The position numbers and the translations under genes are program-made. The notes under the pieces were generated by a model, which was given only the letters and a program-made list of their open reading frames with translations, did no database searches and had not been told where the DNA came from. From Oscillospiraceae bacterium (GTDB taxonomy: Bacteria; Bacillota; Clostridia; Oscillospirales; Acutalibacteraceae), in contig SVPW01000022.1 in assembly GCA_015065645.1 (NCBI GenBank), forward strand, positions 1-38,306: a stretch of DNA of 38,306 bases, given 5' to 3'. Positions 15,890-24,907 of the stretch are shown in pieces. The first letter of the stretch is position 1. Every line of letters begins with the position of its first letter.

Positions 15890-16513
15890 TTGTTTGACAG
15901 ACTTAAAGAGGATATTCAGGCTATAAAGGATAGAGACCCTGCCGCAAAAAGCAGTTTGGAGATATTTTTGCTTTATCCCGGCCTTAAAGCAATAAGAATG
16001 TACCGCCGTGCGCATAAGCATTACCTTTTGGGGCATAGCTTTCGTGCAAGAATGCTCTCACAAAGGGCGGCAAAACGGTGGGGAATTGAAATTCACCCCG
16101 GGGCTACAATAGGCAAAAGGCTTGTTATTGACCACGGTCATGGTATTGTTATAGGTGAAACAGCCGAAATTGGTGACGATGTGCTTATTTATCAGGGTGT
16201 TACCTTGGGAGGAACGGGTAAGGATGTTGGAAAAAGGCATCCAACCATAGGTAACAATGTTATGATAAGTGCAGGTGCTAAGGTTTTGGGACCTATAAAT
16301 ATTGGGGATAATTCCCGTGTGGCGGCAGGTGCGGTGGTTCTTAAAGATGTACCTCCAAATTCTACCGTTGTTGGTGTGCCCGCCCGTGTTGTTCGTCAGG
16401 ATGGCAAAAAGGTGGAATATAAACCGCTTGACCAAATTCACATTTCCGACCCTGTTCAACAGCAGCTTGACCGCTTAGAACAGCAGATAAAGGAACTAAA
16501 AGGAGAGAAATAA
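15890..16513 (+). CDS. cysE: Serine O-acetyltransferase CysE
   Basis: A 207-residue enzyme forming O-acetylserine, the first committed step of cysteine synthesis. It starts with TTG at 15890, spaced from GGTGGGTGA; the resulting MFDRLKEDI opening aligns with Bacillus CysE. The family hallmarks are IEIHPGATIGKRLVIDHGHGIVIGET, LGGTGKDVGKRHP and the left-handed beta-helix hexapeptide repeats up to VVGVPARVV. It is followed directly by cysS, linking cysteine supply with its tRNA charging. Confidence 0.95.
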   Translation: MFDRLKEDIQAIKDRDPAAKSSLEIFLLYPGLKAIRMYRRAHKHYLLGHSFRARMLSQRAAKRWGIEIHPGATIGKRLVIDHGHGIVIGETAEIGDDVLIYQGVTLGGTGKDVGKRHPTIGNNVMISAGAKVLGPINIGDNSRVAAGAVVLKDVPPNSTVVGVPARVVRQDGKKVEYKPLDQIHISDPVQQQLDRLEQQIKELKGEK

Positions 16514-16514
16514 A

Positions 16515-17894
16515 TTGAAAATCTTTAATACACTTACCCGTCAAAAGGATGAATTAAAAACTATTGAGGAAGGCGTTGTAAAAATTTATGCCTGCGGACC
16601 TACCGTTTATAACTATATCCATATAGGAAACGCCCGTCCGCTTTGCGTTTTTGATGTGCTTCGCCGTTATCTTGAATGGCGTGGCTATAAGGTGGAGTTT
16701 GTTCAAAACTTTACCGATATTGACGATAAGCTTATAAAAAAGGCAAATGAAGAAGGAATTACCGTACCTGAGGTAGCCGCCCACTACATAGAGGAGTTTT
16801 GGGTGGATGCAAAGGGAATGAATATCCGTGAGGCAACCGTTCATCCAAGAGCTACCGAAAATATTGATGAAATTCAGCGCATTATTTCGGAGCTTGTGGA
16901 AAAGGGTTTTGCGTATACTTCAGGCGGGGATGTTTATTTCCGTGCTAAGAAGTTTAATGAGTACGGCAAGCTTTCACATCAGCCTCTTGAGGATTTGGAG
17001 GCAGGCGCTCGTATTGATGTTGCCGAAATTAAGGAAGACCCCATGGATTTCTGCCTTTGGAAGGGTGCAAAACCGGGTGAGCCTTATTGGGATTCTCCTT
17101 GGGGTAAAGGCCGTCCCGGATGGCATATAGAATGTTCGGCAATGGCAGGAAGATATTTGGGCAAAACCATTGATATTCACTGCGGCGGACTTGACCTTAT
17201 TTTCCCCCACCATGAAAATGAAATTGCACAGAGTGAGTGTGCAAACGGCTGTGATTTTGCTCATTATTGGATGCATAACGGCTTTATTAATGTTGATAAC
17301 CATAAGATGTCAAAATCCTTGGGTAATTTCTTTACCGTTCGTGATGTTGCTGAAAAGTATGGCTATGAGCCTATTCGTTATCTTATGATTTCTTCACAGT
17401 ATCGTAGCCCCATAAACTATTCTGTGGATATTATTGAGCAGGGTAAAAACGCACTTGAGCGCCTTTATACCTGCCGTGATAACCTTGATTTTGCACTTAA
17501 AAATGCGGTTGATGGAGGAGATGCTCCCGAATTTATCGCAACCCATAAGGCTGCCTTTGTTGAAGCTATGGAGGATGACCTTAACACCGCTGATGCCTTG
17601 GGTGCATTGTTCAGCTTGGTTCGTGATATTAATACCTATATTGCGGCCAATAATCAAAAGGCAGGAATTGAAGCTTGTATTGAGGTTTTTGATGAGCTTG
17701 CAGGTGTGTTAGGTCTTGTTTATAACCGCAAGACCGAAAGCTTGGATGAAGAAATTGAGGCTCTTATTGAACAGCGTACCGCTGCCCGTAAGGCAAAGGA
17801 TTTCAAAACTGCCGATGCTATCCGTGATAAATTAAAGGAAATGGGTATTGTTTTGGAAGATACCGCACAGGGTGTAAAGTGGAGCAGAATGTAA
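16515..17894 (+). CDS. cysS: Cysteinyl-tRNA synthetase
   Basis: A 459-residue class I aminoacyl-tRNA synthetase. It has a TTG start behind AGGAGAG, the zinc-ligand cysteine in YACGPTVYNY, the HIGH-like HIGN, WHIECSAM and HHENEIAQSE in the active site, and KMSKSLGN. The C-terminal DALR-type anticodon-binding region is complete. It lies one base after the cysE stop and overlaps the following methyltransferase gene by 16 bases. Confidence 0.97.
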   Translation: MKIFNTLTRQKDELKTIEEGVVKIYACGPTVYNYIHIGNARPLCVFDVLRRYLEWRGYKVEFVQNFTDIDDKLIKKANEEGITVPEVAAHYIEEFWVDAKGMNIREATVHPRATENIDEIQRIISELVEKGFAYTSGGDVYFRAKKFNEYGKLSHQPLEDLEAGARIDVAEIKEDPMDFCLWKGAKPGEPYWDSPWGKGRPGWHIECSAMAGRYLGKTIDIHCGGLDLIFPHHENEIAQSECANGCDFAHYWMHNGFINVDNHKMSKSLGNFFTVRDVAEKYGYEPIRYLMISSQYRSPINYSVDIIEQGKNALERLYTCRDNLDFALKNAVDGGDAPEFIATHKAAFVEAMEDDLNTADALGALFSLVRDINTYIAANNQKAGIEACIEVFDELAGVLGLVYNRKTESLDEEIEALIEQRTAARKAKDFKTADAIRDKLKEMGIVLEDTAQGVKWSRM

Positions 17895-18610
17895 AAAAAG
17901 AACCGCTTGGCAACGGGTTTTATGTATATGTATCACCGCATCATACCTTTGGTACAGATGCGGTTTTGCTCAGTAATTTTGCAAAGGCAAAACGAAAGGA
18001 TAGTCTTGTGGATTTGGGCACAGGATGCGGAATAATTCCGCTTTTAATGCTTCGTGACGGCAATTTAAGTTCGGCTTATGGGGTTGATATAAGTGCCGAA
18101 GCGGCATTACTTGCAGGGCGCAGTGCAAAAGAACAAAGTGATAAATTTACCGTTATTGAAAGCAATTTGAATGAACTTTCGGGCAAAATAGAGTTTGGAT
18201 GCCATACGCTTGTGACCTGTAATCCTCCGTATAAAGCACCCGGTGCAGGACTTAAAAATCCCGATATGGTTGAGGCTGTTGCACGCCATGAAATTGCCTG
18301 CACTTTAGAGGATATTGTGGGTGTGGCTTCAAAGCTTTTGCAAACAGGCGGTAGGCTTTGTATGTGTCACCGCCCCGAAAGACTTAGCGAACTGATGCGT
18401 ATTATGAGCGAAAAAAAGATAGAACCAAAAAGGCTCAGAATAGTGTGTCAGCGTATGGGTGAAGAGCCGTGGCTTGTACTTGTTGAGGGTAAAAAATGTT
18501 CAAAAACAGGACTCAGAATTGACCCACCGCTTTTTATTGAGCAAAACGGCGCTTTAAGTGATGAAATGATAGAAATTTACGGAAGTTACAAGGTGGGTTA
18601 CACCGAATGA
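17879..18610 (+). CDS. tRNA1(Val) A37 N6-methyltransferase-like protein
   Basis: A 243-residue SAM-dependent methyltransferase with a GTG start inside the end of cysS. It shows an opening FGTDAVLLSNFA, the SAM-binding VDLGTGCGIIPLL, and the N6-adenine catalytic motif NPPY (VTCNPPYK). This is the TrmN6/YfiC (YabB in Bacillus) layout. Many Firmicutes carry it next to rsmI, exactly as here, where the start of rsmI overlaps its stop. The precise tRNA target is inferred by family. Confidence 0.88.
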   Translation: MEQNVKKEPLGNGFYVYVSPHHTFGTDAVLLSNFAKAKRKDSLVDLGTGCGIIPLLMLRDGNLSSAYGVDISAEAALLAGRSAKEQSDKFTVIESNLNELSGKIEFGCHTLVTCNPPYKAPGAGLKNPDMVEAVARHEIACTLEDIVGVASKLLQTGGRLCMCHRPERLSELMRIMSEKKIEPKRLRIVCQRMGEEPWLVLVEGKKCSKTGLRIDPPLFIEQNGALSDEMIEIYGSYKVGYTE

Positions 18611-19428
18611 GTGGAAAACTTTATGTTGTAGGCACGCCTATCGGAAATTTGGAGGATTTTTCTCCACGAGGGGTCAGAATTTTAAGTGAGGTTGATTTTA
18701 TCGCAGCCGAAGATACCCGTGTTACGGTAAAATTGCTAAATCATTTTTCAATAAAAAAGGATTTAGTCTCATATTTTGAACACAATAAAAGAGAAAAGGG
18801 CGAATATATTATTAATCGCCTTAAAAACGGTGAAAGCTGTGCGGTTGTATCAGATGCAGGAATGCCTGCTATTTCAGACCCCGGTGAGGATTTGGTAAGA
18901 CTTGCTCACCAAAACGGTATTGCGGTGGAGTCTGTTCCGGGGCCGAGTGCTTTTGTTACCGCACTCAGTATTGCGGGCAGACCTACGGGCAGATTTTGCT
19001 TTGAAGGCTTTTTGCCGGTTGATAAAAAGCAAAGGCGTGAGCGTTTTGAGGAGCTTAAAGGTGAGCGAAGAACAATGATTTTTTACGAAGCACCGCATAA
19101 GCTCACCGTAACACTTGATGATTTTTATAAAAATTTCGGCGAACGGGAAATAAGCCTTGTTAAGGAGCTTACTAAGCTTCATGAAACGGTTTTTAATACT
19201 ACACTTTCAAAAGCGATAGAATATTATAACCAAAATCCGCCAAAGGGTGAATTTGTTATAATTCTTTCGGGCGCAAAGGAACAGCAAAAGGAAGCTTATA
19301 CTTTAGAGGATGCAGTTGCAATGGCAAAGGCTTTGATGAAAAACGGTCAATCCGCATCATTTGCCGCAAAAGAGGCCGCCGCTGCAACAGGCTTAAAAAA
19401 AGGCGAAATATATAAGGGAATTATATAA
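18607..19428 (+). CDS. rsmI: 16S rRNA C1402 2'-O-methyltransferase RsmI
   Basis: A 273-residue tetrapyrrole-methylase-fold enzyme that 2'-O-methylates C1402 of 16S rRNA. The family landmarks are LYVVGTPIGNLEDFSPR at the start, AAEDTRVTVKLLNHF, VVSDAGMPAISDPG and VPGPSAFVTALS. The length is normal. The start overlaps the upstream methyltransferase stop by four bases (ATGA), so the two RNA modification genes are coupled. Confidence 0.96.
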   Translation: MSGKLYVVGTPIGNLEDFSPRGVRILSEVDFIAAEDTRVTVKLLNHFSIKKDLVSYFEHNKREKGEYIINRLKNGESCAVVSDAGMPAISDPGEDLVRLAHQNGIAVESVPGPSAFVTALSIAGRPTGRFCFEGFLPVDKKQRRERFEELKGERRTMIFYEAPHKLTVTLDDFYKNFGEREISLVKELTKLHETVFNTTLSKAIEYYNQNPPKGEFVIILSGAKEQQKEAYTLEDAVAMAKALMKNGQSASFAAKEAAAATGLKKGEIYKGII

Positions 19429-19463
19429 TTTCGTTTAAATTAAGAAGAAAAGAGTGTAAAAAA

Positions 19464-21293
19464 ATGGCAGAAAATAATCAGGGTTTCCATGTTTATGATG
19501 ATGACGGCCGTGATATAAGTTCTTATTCTAAAGCTAATGAGTTTGAGGATATTTCTTCAAGTTCTGCAAATGCCGGCTCGGGTGATGATTATATAAACTT
19601 TGAATCTTTTTCTGAAAATAAGCATTTTAATAAACGCAAGCATGGTGCCGCTTCTGCTCCCGATAAGGTAACAGCTTGGTGGAAAAATAAATCAAAGGGT
19701 AAAAGGGCTTTGATGTCTATTGGTATTGCGTTGTTTACCATAGCCTGCCTTTTTGTTATATGGAAATGGGTGCCGTTTGGCATTCGCGGAAAGCTGTTTT
19801 CCTCCGCTTTTGGTTTGCTGTGCCTCACTTTGGGCTGTGGCATCTTCATTAAGTGGAAAAAGCGTGTTTTCCAAACTGTGTTGACATCTATTGGTGCGGT
19901 TTTGCTGTCTGTTATTTTGGTTTTAACCTGCACCAAGGCATCTTGGGGCTTTTTGATGGGCTTTTTCTATAATTTTGACCACACCTTTGAGGATGCCGAT
20001 ATTGGCGCACAGCCCACCATTGATGAAAAAATAGTAAATATTGCACTTTTTGGTATTGATACACGCAGTGCGGAATCCTTTACCGGAAATACCGATAGTA
20101 TTATGATTTTAAGCCTTAATACTAAAGATAGCAGTATTAAAATTACTTCAATTATGCGTGATTCCTTAGTGCCGATTGAAACCGATAACGGCACTATTTA
20201 CCATAAGATAAACAGTGCATATTCCCGTGGCTATAACAGTAAAGAAGTAAAAGGAAAATCTCAGGAAGAAAAGTGGAATAACGGTGCTGTTTGGGCAGTG
20301 CGTACCATAAACAAAATTTTTGACCTTGATATAAGTGATTATGCTACTGTAAACTTCTTTGGAATGGCAGAAATTATTGATGCGGTTGGAGGAATTGATG
20401 TTGAGCTAACCGAACGTGAGGTGACTGCATGGGGTAAGAATAATCACGGCATTAATGATATGATTACCGAAGTTTGCCACCTTATGAAGCTAAAACCTAC
20501 CGATTATCACATTTCAAAAAGCGGAAAACAGCATCTTAACGGTGTGCAGGCTGTTGCCTATTCAAGAATCCGATATGTTCCGAATATTTGGGGAAGCAAT
20601 AACGATTACGGCAGAACAGAGCGTCAGCGTTATGTTATGGAACAGCTGTTTCATAAGGCACTTACTATTGATAGTTCAAAGTATTTAAGCCTTATTAAAA
20701 CACTTATTCCCTATACCAGAACATCAATGAGTCCTGATAAAATACTTGAGTTTGCAAAGGCTATTTTGGGCAGGTCTCCAACATTCCAAAAGGCTCAAAT
20801 TCCACCTGATTCAAGCTTTCTTATGCGTTCACCGTCAGGAAGCTTTGGTTCGGTAGTTTATTATGATTTGGAACTTGCCGGAAAAATGATTCACTCTTTT
20901 ATTTACGATAATGTTTCATTTGAGGATTATTTGGTTAATAATGATATTGACAGCTCTGATTATAACGATTGGTATCGTAATTTAGGTTTGGGCGGCTCTT
21001 CCGGTTCTGCTACAAATCCACCGCCTACCACAAGCAAACCGGATGACGGTTCTTCCTCCTCTTCTGAAGATTCAAACTCTTCTGAGGAAGAAGACGATAC
21101 GGAATCGGATATTCAGAAACCCGATGATGAGGATGATACCTCCACAAATCCCGGTGATGGTGACGGCGACGATGAAGGAAACGGTGATGAGGGAGAAGAC
21201 CCACCACCTTCGGGTGATGGGGAAACAGAAACTCCGTCTGAAGAAAGTACCCCATCGTCTTCGGAGGAAAATACTTCCGAAGATGAAGTGTAA
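19464..21293 (+). CDS. LCP (LytR-CpsA-Psr) family cell-wall ligase
   Basis: A 609-residue membrane protein. An N-terminal cytoplasmic part of about 80 residues precedes three hydrophobic helices (about 81-155), one or two more than the single helix of typical LCP proteins. The extracellular LCP domain follows: NIALFGIDTRS, TDSIMILSLN, KITSIMRDS, INSAYSRG and GRTERQRYVM, including the conserved Asp/Arg residues that bind the polyprenyl-phosphate substrate. Such enzymes attach teichoic acid or other glycopolymers to peptidoglycan. The last 100 or so residues are a low-complexity Ser/Asp/Glu/Pro tail. A short gap without a clear promoter separates it from rsmI. Confidence 0.93.
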   Translation: MAENNQGFHVYDDDGRDISSYSKANEFEDISSSSANAGSGDDYINFESFSENKHFNKRKHGAASAPDKVTAWWKNKSKGKRALMSIGIALFTIACLFVIWKWVPFGIRGKLFSSAFGLLCLTLGCGIFIKWKKRVFQTVLTSIGAVLLSVILVLTCTKASWGFLMGFFYNFDHTFEDADIGAQPTIDEKIVNIALFGIDTRSAESFTGNTDSIMILSLNTKDSSIKITSIMRDSLVPIETDNGTIYHKINSAYSRGYNSKEVKGKSQEEKWNNGAVWAVRTINKIFDLDISDYATVNFFGMAEIIDAVGGIDVELTEREVTAWGKNNHGINDMITEVCHLMKLKPTDYHISKSGKQHLNGVQAVAYSRIRYVPNIWGSNNDYGRTERQRYVMEQLFHKALTIDSSKYLSLIKTLIPYTRTSMSPDKILEFAKAILGRSPTFQKAQIPPDSSFLMRSPSGSFGSVVYYDLELAGKMIHSFIYDNVSFEDYLVNNDIDSSDYNDWYRNLGLGGSSGSATNPPPTTSKPDDGSSSSSEDSNSSEEEDDTESDIQKPDDEDDTSTNPGDGDGDDEGNGDEGEDPPPSGDGETETPSEESTPSSSEENTSEDEV

Positions 21294-21305
21294 TGGTGAG
21301 TGAAT

Positions 21306-21488
21306 ATGGCAACTAAAAGCAACTGTGAAAGCTGTGCAAATTATGTTTATGATGAGGAATATGATTGCTATTGCTGTGACTGCAATCTTGATGAGGATGA
21401 AATGATGCGGTTTTTAACAGGCGGTACGGCTAACTGTCCTTATTACAGCTTTTATGATGAATATAAGATAGTGAGAAAGCAAAATTAA
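21306..21488 (+). CDS. Small cysteine-rich conserved protein (DUF6472-like)
   Basis: A 60-residue protein. I prefer the ATG at 21306, with GGTGAG just before it; a GTG at 21300 is possible. It has seven cysteines, grouped as CESC near the start, DCYCCDC in the middle and NCPYY toward the end, plus LDEDEMMRFLTGG. The pattern suggests a metal-binding fold. I recall similar short proteins in Clostridia under DUF6472, but this is from memory. Function unknown. It lies between the LCP gene and an acyltransferase with short gaps, so it is in the same transcript. Confidence 0.75.
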   Translation: MATKSNCESCANYVYDEEYDCYCCDCNLDEDEMMRFLTGGTANCPYYSFYDEYKIVRKQN

Positions 21489-21499
21489 AGGGGAAAAAT

Positions 21500-22351
21500 A
21501 TGTTTTATATCTATCTCATCGCTTCGGCGGTATTAACACTTGTTTCAAATATATTTTTTAAGGTTTTTCCGTATAGCTACTCATGGTGGCTGATACCTGT
21601 AATGCTCATAGGCTTCTTTTTTGGGCTTGTGCTTATTCATGCCGCAGTGCTGTTTGTTTCAATTCAGCCTGTTAAGGCACAAGGTATTCCAACAAAGGTT
21701 TCATCATATTACCGTGCACTTATTAATGCTACCGTAAGCCTGCTTGTGAAGCTGCTCAGAATAAGCGTTCATACAACAGGTGAGGATAAAGTGCCTGAGG
21801 ATAGCCGCTTTTTGCTTGTGTGCAATCATCTTGATAATATTGACCCTGCGGTTATTTTACATACCTTCCCAAATTCTGAATTGGCATTTATAGGCAAAAA
21901 AGAAATCTATACAAAAATGCCTTTTGTTGCTAAGGCAATGCACACTTTGAACAGCCTGCCTATTGACCGTGAAAATGACCGTGAAGCCGCTAAAACAATA
22001 ATTAACGCAACCAAATTTATCAAAGAGGATAAGGTTTCTATAGCTATTTTCCCTGAAGGCTATGCAAGCAAAACTCAACAACTTCTTCCAATGCGTAACG
22101 GTGCGTTTAAAATTGCCGTAAAGGCGGGTGTTCCGATTGTTATTTGTACCGTTTTGGGAACTCCCCAAACGGTTAAGCACCTTTTTGTAAAACACAGTGA
22201 TATTTATTTTGATGTTCTTGAGGTTATTCCTGCCCAAAAGGTTAAGGAAATGGATACTGTACATATTGGTGAATATGTAACCCGTGTTATGCAGGAAAAT
22301 CTTGAAAAACGCCGTAAAGAGCATCCTGAATATGATGTTTCTGTTTCGTGA
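21500..22351 (+). CDS. 1-acyl-glycerol-3-phosphate acyltransferase (PlsC-like)
   Basis: A 283-residue membrane-anchored acyltransferase. Two N-terminal hydrophobic helices are followed by the catalytic NHxxxxD motif (CNHLDNID), a LPIDRENDREA region and the substrate-binding FPEGYAS. This is the PlsC/LPLAT layout of phosphatidic acid synthesis. AAAGGGGAA sits before the ATG. Acyl specificity cannot be read from the sequence. Confidence 0.88.
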   Translation: MFYIYLIASAVLTLVSNIFFKVFPYSYSWWLIPVMLIGFFFGLVLIHAAVLFVSIQPVKAQGIPTKVSSYYRALINATVSLLVKLLRISVHTTGEDKVPEDSRFLLVCNHLDNIDPAVILHTFPNSELAFIGKKEIYTKMPFVAKAMHTLNSLPIDRENDREAAKTIINATKFIKEDKVSIAIFPEGYASKTQQLLPMRNGAFKIAVKAGVPIVICTVLGTPQTVKHLFVKHSDIYFDVLEVIPAQKVKEMDTVHIGEYVTRVMQENLEKRRKEHPEYDVSVS

Positions 22352-22362
22352 ATTTAAGGTTT

Positions 22363-22395
22363 GGGAAGATGCATTTTAAATTTATGTATCTTCCC
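22363..22395 (+). terminator. Possible terminator hairpin after the acyltransferase
   Basis: GGGAAGATGCAT (22363-22374) pairs with ATGTATCTTCCC (22384-22395) with one G-U pair. The following T content is low, so it is a weak terminator or a processing hairpin. It lies in the 122-base gap before zapA. Confidence 0.45.
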
Positions 22396-22473
22396 TTTGC
22401 GATTTAAAAAACACTTCCCATTTAGCAAAGGATAATAAAATAAATGCAGTTTAAATGATTGTGAGGTTTTTTT

Positions 22474-22800
22474 ATGGCAAACAAAATCAGGCTTACCGTT
22501 GGCGGAATATCCTATTCCGTTTATAGTGAGGATAGCGAGGAATATGTTCGTGAAATTGGGCGGGAATTAGAGCATAAAATGGATAAGCTTGCAAAAAATA
22601 ATCCGTTTTTATCTACCACAATGGTTGCTGTGCTTGCCGCATTGGATGCAACCGATGCCCTTAAAAAAGCTGAGGCTCAGAATAATGAGCTTATTAATGA
22701 AATAAAGGCTCTTTCGGAGCGTTGTGCTTTAGCACGCAGTGACGCCGACCACGCTGTTAGGCAGTTGGAGGAGTATAAACGCACAAATGGCGAAATATAA
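22474..22800 (+). CDS. zapA: Cell division protein ZapA
   Basis: A 108-residue small coiled-coil protein that binds and bundles FtsZ at the division ring. The N-terminal IRLTVGGISYSVYSEDSEEYVREIGREL is the family's signature head, followed by a long helix with heptad-like Leu/Ala spacing (AALDATDALKKAEAQ). Its end overlaps the U32 gene start by 14 bases, an arrangement common in Clostridia. Confidence 0.92.
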   Translation: MANKIRLTVGGISYSVYSEDSEEYVREIGRELEHKMDKLAKNNPFLSTTMVAVLAALDATDALKKAEAQNNELINEIKALSERCALARSDADHAVRQLEEYKRTNGEI

Positions 22801-24841
22801 TGTTGAGGTTTTAGCACCTGCAGGCTCTATGGAGGCTTTGCAGGCGGCAGTTCGCAGTGGTGCGGATGCTGTTTATTTGGGTGCACGGGAAATGAATGCA
22901 CGGCGCAATGCCGAAAATTTTGATGAGCAACAGCTTAAAGAGGCGGTTTCATACTGTCATATAAGGGGTGTTGCCGTTTATTTAACACTTAATATTCTTA
23001 TCTCAAATAATGAGCTTTCCCGTGCCTTGGAAATAGTGCGTTCGGCTTATAGGGCAGGAATTGATGCCGTTATTGTTCAGGATTTGGGGCTTGCTCGGCT
23101 TATACATTCGGCTTTTCCTGAAATGCCGCTTCATGCTTCCACGCAAATGACGGTTATGTCACCAGCGGCTCTGCCCGCTTTAAAGGAGCTTGGCTTTTGC
23201 CGTGTTGTTGCCGCAAGAGAAATGAGCGAAAAAGCATTGAGGGAGCTTTGTGATGCCGCCCGCAAGCTTGATATGACGGTTGAGGTTTTTGTTCACGGTG
23301 CACTTTGTATGTCGGTTTCGGGGCAGTGCTTGATGTCGGCAGTGCTGGGAGGCAGAAGCGGAAACCGTGGCCTTTGCGCAGGGCCGTGCCGTCTCCCCTT
23401 TTCGGCACCTTCGGGCACAGGGTTTGACCTTAGCTTAAAGGATTTATCCCTGCTTTCTGAGGTTGAAAGAATGGCACAAATGGGGGTTGTCTCCCTTAAA
23501 ATTGAGGGCAGAATGAAGCGTCCTGAGTATGTTGCGGCTGCCACTGCCGCAGTAAGACAGGCTCTTGATTCAAATGAGGTTTCGCAAAATCTTCTCACAA
23601 GCCTTAATAATGTATTTTCCCGTTCGGGCTTTACAAACGGCTATTTCACAGGGAAAATCGGGAGTGATATGTTCGGCACACGCACAAAAGAAGATGTGGC
23701 AGCTGCAAATATGGCTTTCCCCTTTATACACGAATATTATCGTAATGAAAGGCAGTCCGTTCCGATTGCGATAAGAGCAAATATAAATGAAAACGGTTCT
23801 TCCCTTACCCTTTGTGACGGCGTAAACACCGTTACGGTGAATGGTGAAATACCGCAAAAGGCACAAATGCGTGAGCTTGATAATGATACGGTTGTTTCTT
23901 ATATTACCAAGCTTGGCGGAACCCCGTATTATTCGGCTGATGTTGCAACACGCATATCTTCGGGGCTGTTTTTGCGTGGGGCTGACCTTAATGCAATGCG
24001 CCGTGATGCGGTTGAGGCACTTAATAAGGCACGCTCTAAATCAGCCAAAAGGCAGGAATGTGAGTATAAATTAAGCAGGGAGTTTTATTATCCTTCACAA
24101 AAAAGCGCTTTGGTGGTGCGGCTTGAGGATGCAAACCAAATGTGTGGGGATATGACGGGTGTTTCAGCGGTGATTTTTCCGCTTGAAAAGCAACCTCCAA
24201 AAGAAATGCCTCAAAATGTGAGGCTTATTGCAGATATTCCCCGTGGTATGCCGGATGAGCTTGTTGCAAGCAGACTGCGCATTTTTAAAAACCACGGATG
24301 TAAAGCCGCCCTTTGCGGAAATTTGGCAAATATCAAAACGGTTAAGGATATGTCACTTGCCCCAATTGCAGGATTGGGACTTAATGCCTATAACAGCGAA
24401 AGTGTTTCGGTGATGAAATCTATGGGTTGCCGTGCGGTTACGATGTCTCCTGAGCTTTATCTGAGCGATATTTGCAAAATGAACACCGCACTTCCAAAGG
24501 GCATTTTTGCCTATGGAAGATTACCTCTTATGCTCACAAAAAATTGTCCTGTTGCAAATGGTATGAGCTGTGAGGAATGTGGAAGAAATCAGGTTTTAAC
24601 CGACCGCTTGGGTACACAGTTCCCCGTTCGTTGCAGGGCAGGTTTCAGTGAGGTTTTAAATAGTGTTCCAATCTATCTTGCTGATCGTCTTTCGGAAATC
24701 AAAGGAATTGATTTTATGCTTCTTTATTTTACCGATGAAGATAAATCTATGGTTGAGCGTATTATAAATGCCTATCGTTTTGGTGCCGGCGTTGCAAACG
24801 GCGGTTATACAAGGGGTCTTTATTACCGAAAAGTTGATTAA
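22787..24841 (+). CDS. U32-family protein (RlhA-like RNA hydroxylation factor)
   Basis: A 684-residue protein annotated historically as a U32 peptidase. I start it at the ATG at 22787, giving VEVLAPAGSMEALQAAVRSGADAVYLG, the family opening; GGAGGAG lies 13 bases upstream. Conserved cysteines occur in VSGQCLMS, GNRGLCAGPCR and near the C-terminus (CPVANGMSCEECG). Length and the extra C-terminal region resemble E. coli RlhA (YdcP), needed for 5-hydroxycytidine in 23S rRNA; related proteins make hydroxyuridine in tRNA. RNA modification is more likely than proteolysis, by family knowledge. Confidence 0.88.
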   Translation: MAKYNVEVLAPAGSMEALQAAVRSGADAVYLGAREMNARRNAENFDEQQLKEAVSYCHIRGVAVYLTLNILISNNELSRALEIVRSAYRAGIDAVIVQDLGLARLIHSAFPEMPLHASTQMTVMSPAALPALKELGFCRVVAAREMSEKALRELCDAARKLDMTVEVFVHGALCMSVSGQCLMSAVLGGRSGNRGLCAGPCRLPFSAPSGTGFDLSLKDLSLLSEVERMAQMGVVSLKIEGRMKRPEYVAAATAAVRQALDSNEVSQNLLTSLNNVFSRSGFTNGYFTGKIGSDMFGTRTKEDVAAANMAFPFIHEYYRNERQSVPIAIRANINENGSSLTLCDGVNTVTVNGEIPQKAQMRELDNDTVVSYITKLGGTPYYSADVATRISSGLFLRGADLNAMRRDAVEALNKARSKSAKRQECEYKLSREFYYPSQKSALVVRLEDANQMCGDMTGVSAVIFPLEKQPPKEMPQNVRLIADIPRGMPDELVASRLRIFKNHGCKAALCGNLANIKTVKDMSLAPIAGLGLNAYNSESVSVMKSMGCRAVTMSPELYLSDICKMNTALPKGIFAYGRLPLMLTKNCPVANGMSCEECGRNQVLTDRLGTQFPVRCRAGFSEVLNSVPIYLADRLSEIKGIDFMLLYFTDEDKSMVERIINAYRFGAGVANGGYTRGLYYRKVD

Positions 24842-24845
24842 CGGC

Positions 24846-24873
24846 TTGAAAAAATTTTCAAGTGTGTTATAAT
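24846..24873 (+). promoter_or_regulatory. Promoter of pduL with a palindrome over the -35 box
   Basis: TTGAAA (24846-24851) with a 16-base spacer to TATAAT (24868-24873). The -35 lies inside the palindrome CTTGAAAA-AA-TTTTCAAG (24845-24862), which could be an operator or a weak terminator of the preceding gene. Confidence 0.75.
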
Positions 24874-24907
24874 AAAATCAAATAAACAGAAAAAGGAAGT
24901 TTTGTAA

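Noticed and set aside
22787-24841. Secreted collagenase/peptidase
   Set aside because: There is no signal peptide; the U32 family members of this size are linked to RNA hydroxylation, so the peptidase label is historical.
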